DNA of 64,000 nt from Mauremys mutica (taxonomy: Eukaryota > Chordata > Testudines > Geoemydidae), in contig NC_059075.1 in the NCBI RefSeq assembly GCF_020497125.1, forward strand, positions 40,832,003 to 40,896,002, read 5' to 3'. Position numbers and translations under genes: made by a program. Of this stretch, positions 56,589 through 64,000 are shown piece by piece (within the stretch, counting starts at the first letter, position 1; the number at the start of each line of letters is the position of its first letter). Below the pieces are notes generated by a model, which worked only from the letters and a program-made list of their open reading frames with translations, did no database searches and had not been told where the DNA came from.

Positions 56589-59500
56589 GTAAGACTGAAA
56601 TAAGCATCTTTTCCTTTGATGTGTCTCAATATTGATGAAAAGAGCTGGCTTGACAGGCCTGGAGACTGAAGGCCTCTATTTATCCCCAGAAAAAGGGCAG
56701 CTACTGGCAAACTTTCCCTTACCAACAGACCTCAGTTCTCCCCTGGTGGAAATCAGAGGAGTGAGAGAAGAGTTCAGCCTCAGTGACCCATTTGGTTTTT
56801 GACTAATATTGTCAACAAGAAGCCAGTTAGTTCCAGACGTGGTGGTATATTTTATGATGTGGATGCCCTTTTCACGAGAACAAGGCCCCAGATGATTCAA
56901 CATGGGTCATGGAACAGTCCTCAGAGTGCAATGATGTGTATTGGTTGCTATCTGGCTGGATGCCCTGGAGGTGGGAGACTCCATATCTCATTCCCAGTCC
57001 CCTGAGCCTGTGAGTGGGTAAGGTGAGTGTGACCCTTCCTTTGGGATGTGGATCTTATTAAGCCTATCTGTGTCTCTATCATCTCAGAGTTAGATGACTT
57101 GGAGCTACACCGTGAGACCATTCAGAAGCTGTGGTTAATACAGAATATTATAGGGAGCTTTGTGTGGGGAGTAATAACTCCAGTGCTCTGTGAGCTGCAT
57201 TGGCTGCTAGTGGGTGGAATTCAAGGTGTTGGTTTTGCCCTTTAGAGCCTTAAATGGTTTGTGCTCATATTACCTAAGGGGCACCCCTCTCCCCATGCCA
57301 TATTACTGCAATTGTGGTCACTAGGACTTGAGTTGTAGCCCCTTGATAAAGAAGAGAAGGAGCTACTGGCAGGGTGTCTTTGAGGGCCTCTCAAGTCTGG
57401 AATCCTCTTCCATTCCTACTAGAAATCTGTTGCCCTTCTGTCCATGCTGCAAAACTCCCCTTTTCTTCATGGGCATTTGAAGAGGGGACATGATAAGGAA
57501 TGGATGGTGTTATTTGTTGTATGGCGTGATTAAGAAGTGGGGCAGGATTGGATTATGGTGATGTGGGATCTAAGGTGAATATAGATGTTGATCATTGTGA
57601 ATTTTAGATCTTGGAAAGGAGTAGCTGGAGCTTGGGCTGGCTGGTGCTAGGTTTTATGTTTTAGAAATGTGAATGAATACATAGCACTGACCCTTTAAAA
57701 CATGGGACAAGTCTTCTCTCCTTTCAGGAAAATCTGGTCAGTGGTTTCTTCCTAAGGAGGACAGTGTAGTGCCCAGTTTCAGGGTAATGGATACATTGTA
57801 GTTCCTGGTGGAGTGATGTCAGCTCTGTGTGTCATTTCTCAGGCAGAAAGAGAGTGGGAAGGTTTCACTGATTGCCTCCAAGGAATCCATGGGTGAAGGC
57901 CTGAAGGTTGGAATTGTTGGTGGAGGCCACATTGGGAAGCAGCTGGCCAGGGCACTACTGGAGCTGAGTGGCATTTTGGCTCAGAATATCCACATCTCCA
58001 CCAGGAGGCCAGAGACTCTGTGTAAGTGTCAGTGAATCATGGGAATTCAAACAGGAAAAGACCTAGCATATCTAACCCAGGCACCCCTGCCACTGCAAGA
58101 CTCATATTGTGTGTTCACTCCTGCTTTGGCTGGTCTCACTTTCAGTGTCCCAACTCGAGTTCGTCAGAATTTTTTTTCCACAGATAACTTTTTACTTTGT
58201 CAAAAAATGAAAGCTCAGTGTTTTCAGCAGAAAGCAGACACTTTTTGTGGGAAACTTTGTTTAGCTGAAAACCCAATTTTCCATCAAAAACCATTTTGAT
58301 GCACACATCTTGACCAGCCCTAGCCCCAATCAATGGAGTTTTTACGCTTTTCCTTTCAAAGTCTATTCCACAGGCTGTTACATTTCAGCATTAGGAAATG
58401 TTGATAATTCTATATTTTCCTTCCTTTTTTAATTTCACTCCATTATTCCAGTTGTACCTCCTTAGAGCACCCTAAACAACTCATCACCTCCTTGGGATTT
58501 ACAGCCTTCAAATATTTATAGAGATTTATTGTATCCCCCACTTTAGCCATCATTTGGAAAAGTGATACATATTTTGCTCCTTTAATCTTTCCTCATAACT
58601 CAGTCCCATCAGCCTCTTAACTGTTTTTGCTGCCCTACTCTAAATCCTCCACAGCAATTTTTAACGTCATTGCTCAGTGGCTGCAACACCAACTGACCTA
58701 TACTTTAAATATTCACTTGATGGATAAAATAGCTCTCCAAATCGATATCCATATTGATCTGAAAGGTCACTACTGCCAGGGACTCTCCTCAGTCTATTGC
58801 TGTAGGGTCAGTAGCACAAGATGCTCCTTTCTCTCTTTACTCTTTAAAAATACAAAGTGAAAAGGGGTGGATTGAGTGCTTGTGCTATGTTATGGATCGT
58901 AATTGCATGCAAAATGTCAAATGCCACATAAAGCTGTTACATAAGCCAAGATGAACAGAGGATAACTGTCCTGTAGGGAGATGCTTACAACAATGAAATC
59001 CTCTCAAGGGACAGAGAGGGAGGGGGAGTTATTAAATGTTTTTTTATAGATCTTGAAAATCAGCCAGATCCTGAGGCTTGGTTGCTTCAGTTAAAGTTTT
59101 AATCAATATTCATGAAATGGTGCCAGACAACCACATTTTCTGACTATTTATTCCAAGCGCAGAGGCTCATTTCTCTGTAACCTGGCTACCGTGGGCTGTG
59201 CATCAATAATGTTAATGGGTAGCTGCTAATTAAGCTCTTAAGGGCCACCTGGTGAGAAGAGCTGGATTGCTCCATTATGAGCTGGGGTGATGCATACTTC
59301 TCGCCCCTTACCAAGGTGTGCCTGAGAGCAAACACCATGATGACCCTACCCTACACAAGTGTGGATGTTGCAGGCTAACTGCCTGCTGCTCCTGGCCTCT
59401 TGGAGCTGAGGTGATGATTGCCTTTTCTGTTTGTCTTCCCTAGCAGAGTTCCAGCAGCTTGGAGTCGAATGTTTTTATGACAATGGCCAGCTCGTGGCCT

Positions 59501-61931
59501 GGGCAGACATTGTGTTTCTTTGTTGCCTCCCATCTCATCTACAGCACATCTGCTCAGGAATTCGTGCTGCTCTCCGGGAACCCTGCATTGTGTACAGCCT
59601 GGTCACTGCTGTCCCACTGCCCAGGTAGTATTGATTGCACCAGTGCTTGTTTGACAGCCCAGCACACTAAATCCCCTGATTTGTCTGCACATCAGGCAAG
59701 TACAGTGCCAGCACTGCCAATGTGCCTGACCTGGCATGGGGGCTGCAGTGTTGCCAGCTCTCATGATTTTATTACAAGTCTCACAATATCTGGTGGTTTT
59801 CTTAAAGCCCCAGCCTCAGGAGTCACATGAATACATGAGAATTTCAGCTTTTATTTTAAAAAAACTTAAGTTTCTAGCTCTCATGGTTGAGGAGATAAGC
59901 TTGAAACATGTTTTGAATGCACCCTAAAGTGTCAAAATCCAGAAGGCCAGAAATAAAAAGTAGTAGTATAAAAGTGAAGTATTATATAAAACAAATTCAT
60001 GATTTTTTTAAATTAACTTCAGTGCTGAGACCCACAATCTCATTTTACACAGGCTGCTAAACAGCCGTTTCATGAGAACATCCTTCAGTAACTACTGAGA
60101 TGGGCTGGATTTAAACCAGGACCGTAGCAGTGAAAAGCGAATGTCCTATTACTGACCTCCAGAGCCACCCAGTCCTTCTCTTGGGCTTCTATTATTCTGC
60201 AGAATATGGAAGTTACTTTACCAAAGTTGGGAGGGATTAAGGGCCAAATCCTAGTCGGTGGAAATTCTATCAATATCGGACCAGGATGTAGCACAGACTC
60301 ACTTCTTCCCTTCCTTCAAAAAACAAAACTGCTAAAGTTCTGTGCAATGTCCCAGCTCTAACATGCTCAGATTAGAATCCTAGCAGCAATGAGTCAGCCT
60401 CCTCTGATTAGGTATTTGGTGCCCTGCACTTTACTGCATGTGGTTCTTTCAGACAGGAGCTTAAACATTTAAGGTCCCATCTGCTGGGTGGGTATTGACC
60501 ATCCCTGGCACTTACCCTAAGAGCAGAGATTTGCCTTTGTGTCTGTCTATAACATTTACCCTTATCCCAGCATGTTGTCCAGTGCAATGGCTGGTTGCTT
60601 TCTTTGCACCCCGGAGGTGGCTGCATTTCAGTGATGCTGTAAACATAGAGTTTGGAACGAATGGTGTTATAGAAATATACTTTTACTCTCGTTTGGTGTG
60701 CCACTCTCTGGGCACTTGATACCTCTCTGAGTTATTTGACTGACTTTGCTTTCAGGTTGAAGCAACTCCTTTCCTACAGTGCCATCCTGAGGCCACAGTA
60801 CCAATGCACTAGCAGAAACGTAGAGAATGTGTGGGGAACAAATGGGACAATCATAGCTGCACTCCAAGACCCTATTGTTATCCAGGCTACCTGTCCCTGT
60901 AGCCCCAAAGGTAAATGTATTTCTCCTCACTTTGCAGGCATTTTCCTGTGGAGTTAGAAACAATGTCTTTGCTTGACATTCACACTAGTCTGAGCCTGTC
61001 CTAGCCCCAGTAAGATTCATAAACAGGGCTGGGTATGGAGTAATAGCTAGTCAGTTTCTATCTCACCTGAGCAGCACTGAATGAGAATAATGGTTTGGAA
61101 ATGCAGAATATGGAAGAAAAATCTCCCAACAAAAATGCTGGCAGTGCTGTCACTGGGTAGATAAAACTAGACTGGATAAAACGCAGAATTAATATCTAGT
61201 GGGGACCAATCCTGCATGGCCAGAGGGATGGAGTAAGTGACCCCCAAAGATCTTTTCCATCTCTGACTTGTCTGATTTTGTTAGAGTTTGCAGGTGCTTC
61301 AGTGCCTCACTGTTACAGTCAGGACAATTACTGTGGAGAAGACCTTCTCCCATCTCTTCCATGGTTTCACCTGGATATGGTATTCATCTTAACTTCCTGT
61401 CCTAAACTGTTAGCCATCGTTTTCCACCACAGGGACAGCTGCAGTGGGAGATTGGTCCCTTTATACACAGCTTATTTCAGCGCAAAGTGCTTTACATGCT
61501 AGACGGGTATAAGCTAGTATATTATTATTACTTACTGGATTAGAGCCTCTCCTCCCTGGCCTGTGAATAAGCACACTGCAGTGCTGTTGCCACGTCGACC
61601 CCTCTCAATAGGGAACAAGAGAGGAAGAGACATTAAACAATCTCTATTTCCTTCACATCAGTATGTGTAGTGGTAACTGACAACATTTGTTCTCTGATTG
61701 TTGTGCAGAGAGAATTGCTGTTACTGGCAAGTGGTTGGAGGCCGTTTTCTATGCAGCCCTGAACAGCTGTATGTGGCGGCACCTGCCCCACCAGCGCGCA
61801 CTGAAGTTACTGAATGATGTATGTTTCCCTGAGCACTGCCCCATCTGTGCAGAGCAGAAGACCGCCTGCCCACGGTTTGTGTGTGGGAACTTTGTCAACC
61901 AAACGTTTGTCTCCTCCCTGACTCAAGAGGA
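56431..61931 (+). CDS. NOXRED1: NOXRED1, NADP-dependent oxidoreductase domain protein (3' end missing)
   Basis: A pyrroline-5-carboxylate-reductase-like Rossmann protein whose substrate is not established. Five coding exons: 56431-56588, 57843-58021, 59444-59624, 60756-60910 and 61709-61931, about 298 residues. The dinucleotide-binding motif [10 protein letters not shown] (GxGxxG at residues 79-84) is intact. It is followed by STRRPETL, the [11 protein letters not shown] strand and LRPQYQC. The ATG at 56431 is the first Met after an in-frame stop at 56407. The last seen exon ends at a GTAAGT donor, and no final exon appears before 64000. Mammalian proteins are about 360 residues, so roughly 60 are missing. 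Confidence 0.93.
57843..58021 (+). CDS. NOXRED1: NOXRED1 coding exon 2 (Rossmann motif)
   Basis: After TTCTCAG it encodes [14 protein letters not shown], then [16 protein letters not shown] and ISTRRPETL. It ends one base into the next codon at GTAAGT. Confidence 0.95.
58340..58690 (-). mobile_element. CR1/L3-type LINE fragment, antisense
   Basis: Diverged antisense L3-like wording such as TTTAATCTTTCCTCATAACT near 58581. It lies in the intron after NOXRED1 coding exon 2. Confidence 0.65.
59444..59624 (+). CDS. NOXRED1: NOXRED1 coding exon 3
   Basis: Encodes [32 protein letters not shown] and [11 protein letters not shown], the second half of the nucleotide-binding fold. Acceptor CCCTAG, donor GTAGTA. 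Confidence 0.95.
60756..60910 (+). CDS. NOXRED1: NOXRED1 coding exon 4
   Basis: Encodes [17 protein letters not shown], then a [15 protein letters not shown] segment and CPCSPK, one base before GTAAAT. Confidence 0.95.
61709..61931 (+). CDS. NOXRED1: NOXRED1 coding exon 5
   Basis: Encodes [20 protein letters not shown] and a Cys-rich [16 protein letters not shown] stretch, ending two bases into a codon at GTAAGT. It belongs to the C-terminal helical domain. Confidence 0.93.
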
Positions 61932-64000
61932 GTAAGTAAAGTGCTAAACTTCAAATGTTTCTACTTGGCCATCCTCCCTGAACCTTTGCCACATCCCAAG
62001 ATTTGAAGCTAGGAGTCTTCCTATTGCAGAGGAAGAATATGGTACACACCCTCCTCACTTCATGTCATTCACCAGTGAGTGCTGGGTCAATTTTCAAAAG
62101 CGCCGAAGTCTCATTGATTTTAATGAGACTTGGCCCCCAAGTTCCTAAGTCATTTTTTAAAATGGGACTTTGGTGCTTTTGAAAATGTTACCCTGTGTGA
62201 TAAGGGATGGACAATCCAAAGTCCAATATACTGGCAGTTCTCAAGCAGCCTGATATCCATCCATTGAATACCTCAGTATCTCACTCTGAGCCCCCCTAGC
62301 CCCTCTACTCCAGTTTTTAGAGATAAGAATTTACTCAGTGGGGATATGTAGGACCTATTCCAGTTGTGCAGCTTGGTGTAAAACAACAGAACACAGAAAT
62401 GTCCATACTGGACAGCCCAGACCAGTGGGCCTTCTAGTCCACTATCTTGTCTTTGACAGTGGCCAATACCAAATACCTGAGAGAAAGTTCAAGAATAGTC
62501 TTAATTTTTCACTATGAGTTATCTGTCCATAGGGAAAGTTTCTTTCTAACCCCTCATTCAGTGCTTGGGATCTGCTCTGAAGCAGGCAGGCGTATATCCC
62601 TTCCTTTAAATAAATGAGAGAGAGAGAGAGAGAGAGGGAAAAAACAAAATAATTTTATTATTATTTATATTATTACATCTAATGTACCTGGGGCTGTTCT
62701 TAGCCATCTAAATGTCCAATCCTGTTTTTAATCCTATGATGCTCTTGGCATCAGTGCTATTTTGTGGCAGTGAGTCCTACAGGTTAAGTATGCATCATAT
62801 TAAAAAAAAAATCCTTTTCTGGATTTGAAATTTGTGGCTTTCCAATTTCATTAAATGTTGCTTTGTTCGTATGTGAGAGGACATGATTCACCATCTCTAG
62901 GCTGTTCAATATTTTATATACCTCTATCATGTCCCTTCTTATTGCTCTTGTGGCTAAACCAGACAGTCCCCATATTATCAATCTCTTTTTACACAGAAAT
63001 CTGTCCAAGCCTTTCAGTCTTTCATTGCTTATCTTTGAAACCCCTTCTAGTTCGGCTATATTTTCTCCTTTAGATGGAGAGACCAGAACTGAACAGAGTA
63101 TTCTGGGTGAGGGCGTATCATTGATTTATTACAATGTCGTTATAAAACTGGCATTAAATATTGTCAACATTATTTTCCATTCCATTATTTATGCAAACTA
63201 ACATTGTTTGCGCTATGGCCACTGCACAGTAGTTCATATTACTCTTTCCCGTGTACATTATCTTGCATTTGTCAACACTGGATTTCCTCTGCCATGATGT
63301 TACTATTCACTCAGCTTTGCAAGGTCCTTCTGAAATTACTGAGTCATTTCTAATGTTGACTAACCAAAATAATTTCATGTCATTTGCAAATGTTGCCAGC
63401 TTACTGTTTGTTCCTCTTACAGATCACTGATAAATATACTAAGCACTGGCTCCAGCATGGAAACTTGAGGCATCCTATTTTTGGCATGGTGAAAATTGAT
63501 CATATATTTGTACTCTGTTTCCTGCCTCTTCACCACTCTCTGATCCATGACAGAATTTTACCCTATGATTCTAATTTACAGTGACTTCATTGAAGGGTTT
63601 TGGAAGCGCAAATGAATTGTTGGCCGAGTCATCCATATCTACAGTTTTGTTGATACATTCAAAGAACTTTAGAAGAGCATGATTTTTCTTTACAGAAGTT
63701 GTGCTGGTTAGTCCTAACATATCATGTTAATCTAGGTCTTTTATAGTTATCTTTTTAACTGTCATTTAAACCAGTTTACCTGGTACTGAAGTGTGGTTCA
63801 TTTGTCTGTAATTCCTAAGATCCCCCAGTATAGGTACATAATTTCTACTCTGTCTAGTAGCTCCTGCTGCTGGTCTTGCACTCCCACTCCTCCTCCCGTT
63901 TCATTCCCAATCCTCAGCAAAACTTTTTGTTTTAATGTTTCCCCCACTTCTTGTTAAAGAACCACCACCTAGACTAGCAGTCTGGAGAATATCGTCCCTC
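61932..64000. other. NOXRED1 intron running to the window end
   Basis: Almost entirely old CR1/L3 sequence plus a (GA)n microsatellite near 62617-62636. No terminal NOXRED1 exon is recognisable. Confidence 0.6.
62386..63850 (-). mobile_element. Old CR1/L3-type LINE, antisense
   Basis: The antisense tail begins near 62386, and body segments TCTATCATGTCCCTTCTTAT (62924) and TCATGTCATTTGCAAATGTT (63376) are typical of antisense L3/CR1. It is heavily decayed, and limits are approximate. Confidence 0.75.

Noticed and set aside
61932..64000. Search for the last NOXRED1 exon
   Set aside because: The sequence is dominated by antisense CR1/L3. No stretch matches the expected C-terminal region in the right phase, so the exon is taken to be outside the window.

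Overview
This window is vertebrate nuclear DNA, most likely from a turtle or close sauropsid relative. The genes are split into short exons with GT/AG introns. The repeats are CR1 LINEs, MIR/CORE-SINE-like fragments, many short hAT-type elements with 8-bp target-site duplications (TSDs), and fold-back SINE-like elements of a kind I associate with turtle genomes. The species call is inference from repeat content. The gene calls rest on exon-by-exon reading with splice phases that close exactly.

Four protein genes lie in the order ISM2 (+, 3' part only), AHSA1 (-), VIPAS39 (+), NOXRED1 (+, last exon outside the window). As far as I recall, this is the order of the human 14q24.3 neighbourhood, so the block is conserved synteny. 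ISM2 (2942-5740) supplies the thrombospondin type 1 and AMOP domains of a secreted isthmin. After a gene-poor stretch of about 15 kb, AHSA1 (21407-27292, 9 coding exons, 340 aa) encodes the HSP90 co-chaperone Aha1. VIPAS39 (28295-50187, 19 coding exons, 490 aa) encodes the VPS33B partner SPE-39/VIPAR. NOXRED1 (56431-61931, 5 coding exons seen, about 298 aa) encodes a Rossmann-fold NADP-dependent oxidoreductase-like protein.

ISM2 and AHSA1 converge. AHSA1 and VIPAS39 diverge from one shared CpG-rich promoter (about 26780-28160), which holds two oppositely oriented ZNF143/THAP11-like motifs and a heat-shock-element-like motif just upstream of the AHSA1 start. VIPAS39 and NOXRED1 are in tandem. 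The four genes do not form a pathway; their proximity is ancestral.

The rest is introns and intergenic DNA rich in mobile elements. Several insertions can be delimited to the base by their duplications: hAT-like copies at 811-1005, 4889-5164, 14519-14875, 22736-22833, 30230-30632, 35131-36505, 37883-38193 and 42229-42396, and fold-back elements at 193-358, 8244-8797 and 10475-10695. I see no new multi-gene system. The most interesting structure is the fold-back family: a shared head followed by a near-perfect palindrome, flanked by 12-bp duplications, with one derivative that has lost its palindrome core.
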